Shown piece after piece: positions 1-7,162 of a stretch of DNA of 13,268 bases (its first letter is position 1; each line of letters begins with the position of its first letter). The notes beneath the pieces are model-generated. The model saw only the letters and a list, made by a program, of their open reading frames with translations, had not been told where the DNA came from and ran no database searches. A program made the translations under genes and the position numbers. The stretch is from Caldimicrobium sp964493015 (GTDB lineage: Bacteria > Desulfobacterota > Thermodesulfobacteria > Thermodesulfobacteriales > Thermodesulfobacteriaceae): NCBI GenBank assembly GCA_964493015.1, contig CAZBLU010000040.1:1-13268 (forward strand). The letters run 5' to 3'.

Positions 1-1
1 A

Positions 2-109
2 CAGCAACTAAACTTTCAAATCTATTTTAATTCACCATTTTACCCTGTGGCTGATATGCTTATTCCAAATATACTAAACATAACATACTCTCCAATCGCT
101 AAAGTTTAA
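2..109 (+). CDS. Possible C-terminal tail of a gene entering from the left edge
   Basis: One plus-strand frame is open from the window edge for 35 codons and closes at TAA 107-109, while the other two plus frames hit stops within the first 30 bases. The peptide is mixed in composition, with several Pro, Asn, Ile and Tyr residues and an ending SPIAKV. It reads more like protein than the low-complexity translations of the AT-rich stretch that follows. No start codon with a ribosome site is visible, so if real it begins outside the window. I recognise no family. An open run of this length can arise by chance, so the call is tentative. It matters because it lies directly upstream of the radical SAM gene, where a substrate or partner could be encoded. 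Confidence 0.3.
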   Translation, partial: QQLNFQIYFNSPFYPVADMLIPNILNITYSPIAKV

Positions 110-281
110 AGATTTTCTTTGGTTCAGGTTAGAAAATTCAAGAAGCCTCAAAGAGTAAATATGGAAAATCTACTAACAATAAATCATACCTATTTTATGA
201 TTTTTATATGTTATGCTATCTTTATTGTTTTCATGTTACTTATTGTAATATATTTTTATATGATAAAATTGATTTCACCTA
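110..281. other. Very AT-rich intergenic stretch
   Basis: This stretch between the possible left-edge gene tail and the radical SAM promoter is rich in T and A runs and contains no structural RNA or clear terminator that I can see. A frame from ATG 161 to the TGA at 326-328 would give a 55-residue, almost wholly hydrophobic peptide. It has only a weak GAG upstream and a composition expected from T-rich noise, so I do not call it a gene. Confidence 0.5.
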
Positions 282-310
282 TTGACAATTTCTTTTTTGT
301 TATATATTTA
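282..310 (+). promoter_or_regulatory. Candidate sigma70-type promoter for the radical SAM gene
   Basis: A perfect -35 box TTGACA lies at 282-287. Two -10 candidates follow: TATATT at 303-308 (five of six consensus bases, 15-nt spacer) and TATTTA at 305-310 (three of six, 17-nt spacer). The predicted transcription start is about 315-317, one to three bases before the ATG at 318. The transcript would therefore have almost no leader, in keeping with the lack of any purine-rich ribosome site before that ATG. The -10 assignment is uncertain because the whole stretch is A/T. Confidence 0.5.
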
Positions 311-317
311 TTATATT

Positions 318-1490
318 ATGGAGCTTGAGAAATTCTTAGGAGAAAAGTATCCTTCTATTTATCATCTTGTTGTTACTGGTAAATGTAATGCCTCTTGTGA
401 AGGATGTATTAACACTTTGATCTATGGGGAGAGGTCAAAGGTTTCCTCCTTATGGGAAGAAAGTCCAGAGGAGAATTTCAGAGCCTTAAAATTCCTGATT
501 AATCATCTGGGGAATGGTCAACCTATTTATATTGCCTTTTATGGGGGCGAGCCGCTTTTGGTTCCCGAAAGGTTAAACTTCTATATAAAAGAGATGTCCC
601 AAAGTTTTCCCGAGAAAACCTTTTATTATCTACTTTTTACTAATGGTATGCTTTTAGATCGCTTCATAGAGGATGGAGAGAGTTTTCTTGGGTCCTTAAG
701 TTTATTGATTGTCTCCATTGATGGCAGAAAATTACAACACAATAGAGTTAGGAAAGGAACTGATTTGGATAAGATTGAGGAAAATTTGAGGGCCTTTAAA
801 AAGGTTTATAAAATCCCTGTTCTGATGTGGTCTACTATTAGGGAAAATATGAGTTTAAGGGATTGCTACTTAGAATTTTTGAAACTCTATAAGGAGAGGC
901 TAACTGATTATTTTTTCTGGCATCTCATTGAAGAAAGGGCTCCCATAAAGAATTTTGAAAATTTCAGAGCAGCTTATCTTGCAGACTTATCTTTTCTTTT
1001 TGAGGAATTTGTAAGCCATATAAAGGAAGGTCAAATATTACCTCTACTTCCCCTTTGTGAGCTTTTTTTCTTCCTTTTGAAGGGTATAAGGCGGGGCCAT
1101 ACAGGCTGCGGGATAGAGAAATTGAGGAATTTTGACATTTTATCGGGAAAAATTTTGCCCTGTGTAGATCTGGGTGAGGAGATCTCCTTTAAAGATCCTG
1201 GGAAGATAAAGGAGTTAAAAGGAAATTTGGAAAGATTGGTGAATTATAAAGAAGAGTTTGGATGTGCCGACTGCCTGGCAGAATTCTACTGTGGAGGAAG
1301 ATGCCCTGTTCTTATCAAAACCTCGCCCTTAAGAGCAAAACAATATTGCCTATTAATGAGAGACTTTGTTGAGCTTGCCAGATCTAAAATAGAGGAGCTT
1401 AAAAGGGCTTTAGTGAAAAGTTCAATAACAGCAGAAGAGCTCTACTTCCCTTATGGATATCTTGTCTTGCTCACCGATGTTGTTCCTTGA
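318..1490 (+). CDS. Radical SAM enzyme with SPASM domain, substrate unknown
   Basis: This 390-residue protein is a radical S-adenosylmethionine enzyme. The N-terminal cluster motif is CX3CX2C (Cys23, Cys27, Cys30), followed by the SAM-binding motif YGGEPLL (75-81) and a SIDG motif later in the barrel. The C-terminal third carries a textbook SPASM set: Cys264 and Cys282 (with GX4C spacing), then CX2CX5CX3C at Cys316, 319, 325 and 329, and a last Cys344. This predicts two auxiliary [4Fe-4S] clusters. Family members usually modify peptides (RiPP maturases) or protein side chains (sulfatase maturases); no sulfatase and no obvious precursor peptide is visible here. ATG 318 is chosen because the only upstream in-frame start, TTG 282, falls in the -35 box and adds only residues read from promoter DNA. 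Downstream, mtgA follows after a short gap on the same strand. The subfamily and substrate cannot be fixed by eye; the fold and cluster assignment are near certain. Confidence 0.93.
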   Translation: MELEKFLGEKYPSIYHLVVTGKCNASCEGCINTLIYGERSKVSSLWEESPEENFRALKFLINHLGNGQPIYIAFYGGEPLLVPERLNFYIKEMSQSFPEKTFYYLLFTNGMLLDRFIEDGESFLGSLSLLIVSIDGRKLQHNRVRKGTDLDKIEENLRAFKKVYKIPVLMWSTIRENMSLRDCYLEFLKLYKERLTDYFFWHLIEERAPIKNFENFRAAYLADLSFLFEEFVSHIKEGQILPLLPLCELFFFLLKGIRRGHTGCGIEKLRNFDILSGKILPCVDLGEEISFKDPGKIKELKGNLERLVNYKEEFGCADCLAEFYCGGRCPVLIKTSPLRAKQYCLLMRDFVELARSKIEELKRALVKSSITAEELYFPYGYLVLLTDVVP

Positions 1491-1517
1491 TAATTTATCT
1501 TTTGCTCCTGGTATAAA
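1487..1517 (+). promoter_or_regulatory. Weak candidate promoter before mtgA
   Basis: TTGATA at 1487-1492, overlapping the radical SAM stop codon, and TATAAA at 1512-1517 each match five of six consensus bases, but the spacer is 19 nt, longer than optimal. It would start transcription near 1524. Read-through from the radical SAM gene is equally plausible, since the intergenic gap contains no terminator hairpin. Confidence 0.3.
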
Positions 1518-1541
1518 AGGCAATTGGGAGTGCATATAGGT

Positions 1542-2366
1542 ATGTTTAGGATTCTAAAGGTTTTGCCTCTGCTCCTTCTTCTTGGAGTTATAGGGTATAT
1601 CTTTATTTACCCTTTGCTGATACCCATTGACTACTTAAAAAAAGAAAACCCCAAATTAACTGCTATGATGAAGTATAGGATGAAACAGTGGGAGAGGGAG
1701 GGCAAAAATATACAGATTAGGCAGGTCTGGGTTCCTCTTTCAAAGATTTCTCCCTATCTAATTAAGGCTGTGCTTATTGGAGAGGATGATAAGTTCTTTA
1801 GGCATGAGGGATTTGATTTTGAGGCAATGCAAAAGGCCTTAGAGAAAAATCTAAAGGCTGGAAAGATAAAATATGGAGGGAGCACCATCTCTCAGCAGAC
1901 AGCCAAAAATCTTTTTCTAAGCCCTTCTAAAAACCCTGTGCGAAAGATCCAAGAGGCTATTTTGACCTGGCGATTAGAGAGAGCCCTATCGAAAAAGAGA
2001 ATTCTTGAAATCTACCTTAATATTGCAGAGTGGGGAGAGGGGATTTTTGGGATTGAGGCAGCATCAAGGCACTACTATGGTAAACCAGCTTCTGCATTAA
2101 ATCCCTGGGAAGCGGCAAGGCTTGCCGCTATCTTGCCAAACCCTATAAAGTATAATCCACTTAAGGCCACATCCTATGTGGAAAAGAGAGCAAACCTCAT
2201 TTATTCTATCATGAAAAGACGAGGGATTATCAAAGAGGAGTATAAAGATTTAGAAACTGAGACAGAAAAGAAGTTTCCAGAAGAAGTTCCATCAACACAG
2301 GAAAATTCTCAAGATGAAATCCCTCAACCCTCAGGGCCAGAACCTAAAAACCCTGAGGCTTCCTAA
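1542..2366 (+). CDS. mtgA: Monofunctional peptidoglycan glycosyltransferase (GT51)
   Basis: This membrane-anchored enzyme polymerises lipid II into glycan strands on the periplasmic face of the inner membrane. From ATG 1542 it has 274 residues. A single N-terminal transmembrane helix spans about residues 7-28, followed by one GT51 domain. Motif I is EDDKFFRHEG with catalytic Glu81, motif II is GGSTISQQ (112-119), motif III is RKIQE with the second catalytic Glu138, and EIYLN lies at 156-160. There is no transpeptidase domain, so it is the MtgA type, not a class A PBP. The last ~40 residues are a polar tail rich in Pro, Glu and Ser, absent from many relatives. TTG 1524 or GTG 1530 could also start it, with AAAGG at 1516-1520; ATG 1542 places the N-terminus right before the helix, with GGGAG at 1526-1530 (11-nt spacing). 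The gene converges on its neighbour with only 6 nt between stops. Confidence 0.93.
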   Translation: MFRILKVLPLLLLLGVIGYIFIYPLLIPIDYLKKENPKLTAMMKYRMKQWEREGKNIQIRQVWVPLSKISPYLIKAVLIGEDDKFFRHEGFDFEAMQKALEKNLKAGKIKYGGSTISQQTAKNLFLSPSKNPVRKIQEAILTWRLERALSKKRILEIYLNIAEWGEGIFGIEAASRHYYGKPASALNPWEAARLAAILPNPIKYNPLKATSYVEKRANLIYSIMKRRGIIKEEYKDLETETEKKFPEEVPSTQENSQDEIPQPSGPEPKNPEAS

Positions 2367-2372
2367 GAGAGA

Positions 2373-2861
2373 TTAAAAGAATCCCTTAGACTGATAAATC
2401 TTTTCTAACTCCTCTTCCTCTCTTTCTTTTTGCTGAAGATATAATTTCCAATCTACACGTTTTTCAAAGAGGGCAATCTCTGTTTGAATAAGCTGGCGTT
2501 TAAAATCTGGCCTTGAAAGATAGGGTAAAACAGCCTTAAGGAAGTTCTCTTTTATACTCCCATAGATTTCTCCAACTTGGTCTTCTGGGATAAAGGTCCT
2601 TTCCTTTCGGTAGCGATAATAGAGATAGCCATCGGAATCCCTAAGGAAATGTTCATAATAGACCTCATTGGAGAAATCTTCTGCCTTAGGGATAACAGCA
2701 ATTTGGGCTAAGAAGCCCACAAGCCAACGATCTCCAGCTATCTTTCTTGAGTAATCCCAAATCTCAAGGACAAGCCCATTTTCTAAAGGAATTTTTTCTA
2801 CCATTTTGCCCTCCCAAAGTGGTTGATGGGTCTTACTTGGTGGTAACCATTTATAGGCCAT
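2373..2861 (-). CDS. Conserved-looking hypothetical protein, 162 aa
   Basis: I do not recognise a named family. The protein has no signal peptide or transmembrane segment and looks like a compact cytosolic alpha/beta protein. A beta-rich N-terminal half (about residues 22-90) is dense in Trp, Tyr and charged residues, including WDYSRKIAGDRW near 36-47. A helical C-terminal half ends in a highly charged stretch (about 139-160, a run of Glu, Lys and Gln) that could form a helix or coiled coil. ATG 2861 is the first in-frame start; GGAGAGG on the minus strand at 2876-2882 lies 14 nt upstream, further than ideal, so Met20 is an alternative. The gene has its own promoter and follows the rsmB operon on the same strand after 120 nt. 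Coding character is convincing because the frame is long and compositionally ordinary; function is unknown. Confidence 0.82.
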   Translation of the reverse strand: MAYKWLPPSKTHQPLWEGKMVEKIPLENGLVLEIWDYSRKIAGDRWLVGFLAQIAVIPKAEDFSNEVYYEHFLRDSDGYLYYRYRKERTFIPEDQVGEIYGSIKENFLKAVLPYLSRPDFKRQLIQTEIALFEKRVDWKLYLQQKEREEEELEKIYQSKGFF

Positions 2862-2912
2862 AAAGTCTTTATAAGCCTCTCCTCTTTAGAGGTTTTATTG
2901 GAATTTTAGCTT

Positions 2913-2941
2913 AATTTAATTAATTTTCTCAAAATAGTCAA
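2913..2941 (-). promoter_or_regulatory. Promoter for the 162-aa hypothetical gene
   Basis: On the minus strand, TTGACT (2936-2941, five of six consensus bases) is followed after 17 nt by TAAATT (2913-2918, four of six). Transcription would begin near 2906, leaving a leader of roughly 45 nt that contains a purine-rich ribosome site. The promoter lies in the 120-nt gap after rsmB, where no convincing terminator hairpin is visible, so some read-through from the upstream operon is also possible. Confidence 0.5.
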
Positions 2942-2981
2942 TAATTCAGAAAACTTATGGTACTTAATTTTTCTGTTATAT

Positions 2982-4358
2982 TCACAATTTTTCAAGCCTT
3001 ACGGCAAAGAAACCGTCAAGCCCGTGTTTATGTGGATAGGTCTTAAGATAGAAATCATTCTCAATGAGCTCTTCAGCATGCTCTCCGCAAAGCTTTTTTA
3101 AGAGGGGGGTCAAAGGCTGCATTCTAAATTGAGGGCATTCCGCAAGAAACTTATTAATGACCTCTTCATTTTCCTCAGGCTCAAGACTACAGGTAGCATA
3201 CAGAATGATACCTCCTCTTTTTAAATAGGGTGAAACTCCCTTTAAAAGTCTTAATTGCCTATGGGGAATCTCTATAAAGTCCTTTTCTGAACGCATCCAT
3301 TTTATATCTGGATGTTTTCTAATGACTCCAGTGCCAGTGCAAGGGGCATCAATAAGGATGCGATCAAAGAGTGGAGGGTTTATTTTAGCCAATCCTTCAA
3401 CTACATCCCCTTGATAACATTTTGGCATTTTGAGGCCTAATCTGTTAAAATTTTCTTTCAACCTTTCTAATCTCCACTCATATAGTTCAAAGGCATAGAT
3501 CTGGGCTTTGTCCTGGGTTAGTTCTGCTATATGTGTAGTTTTCCCGCCTACTCCCGCACAGGCATCAAGGATACGCTCCCCTGGCTTAGGATCAAGAAGA
3601 AAAGTAACCAGTTGACTTGCTCCATCTTGCACACTAAACCAACCAAAATAATACCCTTGGAGCTCTGTTATCTTTCCTCTAAAGCCTTTAAGAATGATAC
3701 CTTGCGGACTATATGGGCATGGTTCTGCTAAGGGGACTTTTTCTTTTAGATAGAGGAGATAATTGTCTCTGCTTACCTTTAGGGGATTTATCCTGATCAC
3801 CAGTGGTGGTCTTTCATTAGAGGCAGAAAGCAACCTTTCCAGTTCCTCTAAATTCCATCTCTTAAACCATCTCAGAATAAGCCAAGGTGGAAAGGAATAT
3901 TTAATGCTGAGATAGTGAAGGGGCTCTTCCCGTGGAGGCTCGGGAGGCGAATCCTTCGTCTCAGCTACTTTATGCAAAAGGGCATTTACATAGCCTCTAA
4001 TCCAACTTGCCCTTCCCTTGTGAAGAAGGATTTTTAGAGTCTCTGCCAAAGCTACACGAGTGGGTATCCTGGTGAAAAGGATTTGATAGATGCCAAGACG
4101 AAGGGCATTTTTGACCTCCATATCTATTTCATCCAAAGGGATTTTAGAAAATTTGCTGATAAGATAATCGAGATAATAGAGGTGCCTTACCACGCCATTG
4201 ACTAACTCTCCTACTAAGGCCCTATCTCGCTCATCGGGAAGAACACTTTTGGTCAAGACCTGGGAGAGAAGTTCATCAAGAAGAGGTTTTTCCTTTTCCC
4301 AGCGAAGTAAGATTTTTAAGGCAACAGCCCTTGGGTTGGTTTTAAAAATCTTAGCCAT
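2982..4358 (-). CDS. rsmB: 16S rRNA (cytosine-967-C5)-methyltransferase RsmB
   Basis: RsmB methylates C967 of 16S rRNA using SAM. The protein has 458 residues, normal for the family. An N-terminal NusB-like RNA-binding helical domain (about 1-140) is followed by a linker and a C-terminal Rossmann methyltransferase domain. The SAM loop reads DACAGVGGKT. Motif IV is DAPCTGTG with Cys at about 340, which releases the product, and motif VI is ATCSLEPEEN with the nucleophilic Cys at about 390. Both cysteines of the two-cysteine mechanism are present, and the NusB fusion separates it from single-domain RsmF/YebU-type relatives. AAAGGAG (4367-4373) lies 8 nt before ATG 4358 and overlaps the uvrB stop codon, so translation is probably coupled to uvrB. 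It is the last gene of the five-gene run. Confidence 0.95.
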   Translation of the reverse strand: MAKIFKTNPRAVALKILLRWEKEKPLLDELLSQVLTKSVLPDERDRALVGELVNGVVRHLYYLDYLISKFSKIPLDEIDMEVKNALRLGIYQILFTRIPTRVALAETLKILLHKGRASWIRGYVNALLHKVAETKDSPPEPPREEPLHYLSIKYSFPPWLILRWFKRWNLEELERLLSASNERPPLVIRINPLKVSRDNYLLYLKEKVPLAEPCPYSPQGIILKGFRGKITELQGYYFGWFSVQDGASQLVTFLLDPKPGERILDACAGVGGKTTHIAELTQDKAQIYAFELYEWRLERLKENFNRLGLKMPKCYQGDVVEGLAKINPPLFDRILIDAPCTGTGVIRKHPDIKWMRSEKDFIEIPHRQLRLLKGVSPYLKRGGIILYATCSLEPEENEEVINKFLAECPQFRMQPLTPLLKKLCGEHAEELIENDFYLKTYPHKHGLDGFFAVRLEKL

Positions 4359-4371
4359 AAAAGGATCTCCT

Positions 4372-6390
4372 TTAGCTCCATTTTAGGGCAAGTTGTTTTA
4401 AACTAAAGAGCCTATCTCTTAATACAGCTGCTCTTTCGAATTCATAATTTTTAGCTGCTTCCTTCATTTCCCTCTCAACCTTCTCAATTTCTCTCCTCAA
4501 TTCTTCAAGACTTTCAAAGGCCTCTTCAATCTCCACCATCTTTTCTAAGTCCACAAAATCAGCTTCCACAAGTTGCATTAGGGGATCTTCCATGGACTTG
4601 ATAATGGTTTGAGGTGTAATATTATGGGCTCGATTATATTCCTCTTGGATCTTTCTTCTTCGTTCCGTTTCCTGTATGGCCCTTTCCATGGCAGGAGTAA
4701 TTTTTTCTGCATAAAGTATGGCTGTGCCATTAACATTCCTTGCTGCCCTTCCCATGGTTTGAATAAGGCTTCTTTCTGAGCGCAAGAAGCCCTCTTTATC
4801 GGCATCTAATATGGCTACCAAACTAACCTCTGGGAGATCAAGCCCCTCTCTTAAGAGATTTATCCCTATTAAGACATCATAAACCCCTCTCCTTAAATCC
4901 CTAATAATGCGAGCTCGCTCCAAAGTCTTCAAATCAGAGTGTAAATAACAGGCCTTTATTCCCAGTTCCTTGTAATAATCAGTTAATTCCTCAGCCATGC
5001 GTTTGGTGAGGGTGCAGACAAGGACTCGCTCTCCTCTTTCCACCCTTTTCTTAATTTCAAAGTAGAGGTCTTCAACCTGGTTATGTAGAGGCCTTACTTC
5101 TATTTTAGGATCAAGGAGCCCTGTTGGTCTTATGATCTGCTCAATCACTCTTCCCTCAGCCTTTTCAAGCTCATAGTCCCCAGGAGTTGCTGAGACATAG
5201 ATGACCTGATTGACCCTCTCTTCAAATTCCTCAAAGGTAAGGGGTCTATTATCCAAGGCAGAGGGGAGTCTAAACCCATATTCTACTAAGGTCTCTTTTC
5301 GTGACCTATCCCCTCTATACATGCCCCCGAGTTGAGGGATGGTAATATGGCTTTCATCAATAAAGAGGAGAAAATCATCGGGGAAATAATCAAGAAGGGT
5401 ATAGGGAGGTTCTCCAGGTTTTCTTCCATCTAAATAACGGCTGTAATTTTCTATCCCCTTACAGTAGCCAGTTTCTTCTAAGAGTTCGAGGTCATAGAGG
5501 GTTCTTTTCTCCAATCTCTCAGCAAAAAGATGTAGCCCCTGACTCCTAAAATAGGCTACCCTCTCTTTAAGCTCCTTTTTGATTTCTTGGATAGCTCTCT
5601 GTAGATTAACTTCTGAGGTCACATAGTGACTTGCAGGAAATATCAAGATATCATTGACCTTACCTAAGACTTTTCCCCTAAAGGGATCTATGATCTTGAT
5701 CTCCTCAATTTCTGTTCCCCAAAGGGAGATTCTTACAGCCCTTTTTTCCTCATGGGAGGGAAAGATTTCTATTAGATCACCTCTTACTCTGAAGGTTCCA
5801 CGAGTAAAATCTGTTTCTACCCTCTGATAGTGCATGGTCACAAGGGCTCTAATTAGGTCATCTCTCCTAATTTTATGACCCTTTTGTAAATAAAGGTGTT
5901 TAGAAAAGTATTCATGAGGAGCCCCAAGGCCATATATACAGGAGACACTGGCAACCACTATGACATCTCTTCTGGTCAGCACTGAGGTGGTGGCCGAATG
6001 GCGGAGCCTATCTATAAAGTCATTGATAGAGGCATCCTTTTCTATATAAGTATCAGTTGCAGGCACATAGGCCTCAGGCTGATAATAGTCGTAATAGGAA
6101 ACAAAGTATTCTACCGCATTTTCAGGAAAGAGCTTTTTGAATTCATTGTATAGTTGAGCTGCAAGGGTCTTATTGGGAGCAATTATAAGGGTTGGTTTTT
6201 GCACCTTAGCAATCACATTAGCCATAGTAAAGGTCTTCCCAGAACCTGTTACCCCAAGAAGAACTTGGTGTTTAATCCCCTTTTTCACTCCCTCAACCAG
6301 GGCGGAAATGGCCTTAGGTTGATCCCCTCGAGGCTCAATCTCTGCCTTGAGTTTGAAATTTGCTTTAGCCCTTGGAATAAAAATCTCCAT
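4372..6390 (-). CDS. uvrB: Excinuclease ABC subunit B
   Basis: UvrB is the damage-verifying DNA helicase-like subunit of nucleotide excision repair; it is loaded by UvrA and then recruits UvrC. The 672 residues match the usual length. Visible landmarks are Walker A GVTGSGKT (46-53), the Tyr-rich beta-hairpin region that probes the damaged strand (about 97-121, with YYDYY), Walker B DESH (345-348), helicase motif VI around QTMGRAARN, and a C-terminal UVR domain (about 630-668) used for UvrA/UvrC contact. No key residue is missing. The start is 7 nt after the preceding methyltransferase gene; a modest ribosome site TAAGG overlapping that gene's stop codon lies 5 nt before ATG 6390. It sits inside the thiD-rsmB run, so its expression may follow the housekeeping promoter; I saw no LexA-type box at its start. 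Confidence 0.98.
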   Translation of the reverse strand: MEIFIPRAKANFKLKAEIEPRGDQPKAISALVEGVKKGIKHQVLLGVTGSGKTFTMANVIAKVQKPTLIIAPNKTLAAQLYNEFKKLFPENAVEYFVSYYDYYQPEAYVPATDTYIEKDASINDFIDRLRHSATTSVLTRRDVIVVASVSCIYGLGAPHEYFSKHLYLQKGHKIRRDDLIRALVTMHYQRVETDFTRGTFRVRGDLIEIFPSHEEKRAVRISLWGTEIEEIKIIDPFRGKVLGKVNDILIFPASHYVTSEVNLQRAIQEIKKELKERVAYFRSQGLHLFAERLEKRTLYDLELLEETGYCKGIENYSRYLDGRKPGEPPYTLLDYFPDDFLLFIDESHITIPQLGGMYRGDRSRKETLVEYGFRLPSALDNRPLTFEEFEERVNQVIYVSATPGDYELEKAEGRVIEQIIRPTGLLDPKIEVRPLHNQVEDLYFEIKKRVERGERVLVCTLTKRMAEELTDYYKELGIKACYLHSDLKTLERARIIRDLRRGVYDVLIGINLLREGLDLPEVSLVAILDADKEGFLRSERSLIQTMGRAARNVNGTAILYAEKITPAMERAIQETERRRKIQEEYNRAHNITPQTIIKSMEDPLMQLVEADFVDLEKMVEIEEAFESLEELRREIEKVEREMKEAAKNYEFERAAVLRDRLFSLKQLALKWS

Positions 6391-6397
6391 AGCAACC

Positions 6398-7162
6398 TTA
6401 AATATAAGACATGTTTAAGTATTTTTTTACCTCTTCTGTATAGCCCTTCTTTTTCCCCTCATAAATGTAAAGGGGAGGCAAGATTCTAAGCTCTTCTTTT
6501 GCTCCTTTAACAGCCTTCAAAAGACAAATTTTTGCCTCCTCATAAGGATAGCTATGGACAAGTCTCAAGACCTTAGGTTCAAGTTTAAGCTCTTTGCAAT
6601 AAAATATGAGCTCTGCCAAACGATAGGCGGTGAAGACAAGAAATAGCCGTCCTCTGTTTTTTAAGAGCTTTTCACAGGCCCTCAAAAAGGCCTTAAGTTC
6701 CAGAGCACTCTCCCGTCTGGCTAAATTCTTCAAAGGATTGGGACTTTGCCGACCACTCTCTCTTTTGAAATAGGGAGGATTGGCATAGACCACATCAAAG
6801 GCCCCCTGCCTAAAAGGGGCCTTCAAGATATTTCCTCTTACTACATAGGCCCTTTCTTCAAAGCTATTAGCTTTTAGCCCAAGTTTTAGTGCCTCAATAA
6901 AGAGGGGTTCAAGCTCAAAGAGATAGGGATAAAGATGGGGGAATCTAAGCATGGCTATGAAACTAATGATGCCTGTGCCAGCCCCTATTTCTAAGGCCCT
7001 CTCTCCAGGTTTCACCTCTAAAAAATTGGCTAAAAGGACACTATCAATACCAAAGCGAAATCCTTGCTTAGGCTGAAAGACCCTTAATCTCCCCTGTAAA
7101 AAGGGGGTCTCCTCAAGCAAATCATGTAGTTTTTTCTTCTGTCCCTCTAAAACCAGCTCCAT
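6398..7162 (-). CDS. TrmN6-like SAM-dependent methyltransferase (tRNA adenine-N6)
   Basis: This is a 254-residue N6-adenine-type methyltransferase of the YfiC/TrmN6 family, members of which methylate A37 of tRNA1(Val). The family signature is visible: an N-terminal FQPKQGFRFGIDSVLLA segment (about 29-45), motif I LEIGAGTGI (57-65), an acidic ELEP motif II, and the catalytic NPPY (128-131) used by amino methyltransferases acting on adenine. ATG 7162 lies inside the end of the cca frame, giving a 41-nt overlap; TGGAG 4 nt upstream supports this start, and a later TTG 7123 would remove the overlap at the cost of the first 13 residues. Its position directly after a tRNA nucleotidyltransferase fits a tRNA role. 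The family is clear; the exact target base is inferred. Confidence 0.88.
   Translation of the reverse strand: MELVLEGQKKKLHDLLEETPFLQGRLRVFQPKQGFRFGIDSVLLANFLEVKPGERALEIGAGTGIISFIAMLRFPHLYPYLFELEPLFIEALKLGLKANSFEERAYVVRGNILKAPFRQGAFDVVYANPPYFKRESGRQSPNPLKNLARRESALELKAFLRACEKLLKNRGRLFLVFTAYRLAELIFYCKELKLEPKVLRLVHSYPYEEAKICLLKAVKGAKEELRILPPLYIYEGKKKGYTEEVKKYLNMSYI

Noticed and set aside
161..328. Possible 55-residue hydrophobic membrane peptide overlapping the radical SAM start by 11 nt
   Set aside because: The stretch is extremely T-rich, which yields hydrophobic translations by chance. There is only a weak ribosome site, and the frame runs through the promoter-like elements of the radical SAM gene.
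2329..2358. Inverted repeat CCTCAGGG / CCCTGAGG with a 14-nt loop at the end of mtgA
   Set aside because: It lies inside the coding region and has no T tract on either strand after it, so it does not look like a terminator for either convergent gene.
2881..2892. Short inverted repeat CCTCT-TT-AGAGG before the 162-aa gene
   Set aside because: Five-base arms with a 2-nt centre overlapping the ribosome site; too small to call an operator or terminator.
2922..2955. Imperfect inverted repeat (TTTTCT/AGAAAA arms) in the gap after rsmB
   Set aside because: It is A/T only with a mismatch and overlaps a better-supported promoter, so it is not a credible rsmB terminator.
4578..4805. Minus-strand open frame of 75 codons inside uvrB
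   Set aside because: It is an alternative frame of the uvrB helicase region, whose own frame shows conserved motifs throughout.
6154..6489. Plus-strand open frame of 111 codons across the uvrB start and the end of the methyltransferase gene
   Set aside because: It is antisense to two firmly identified genes, has no ribosome site, and its translation shows no domain features.
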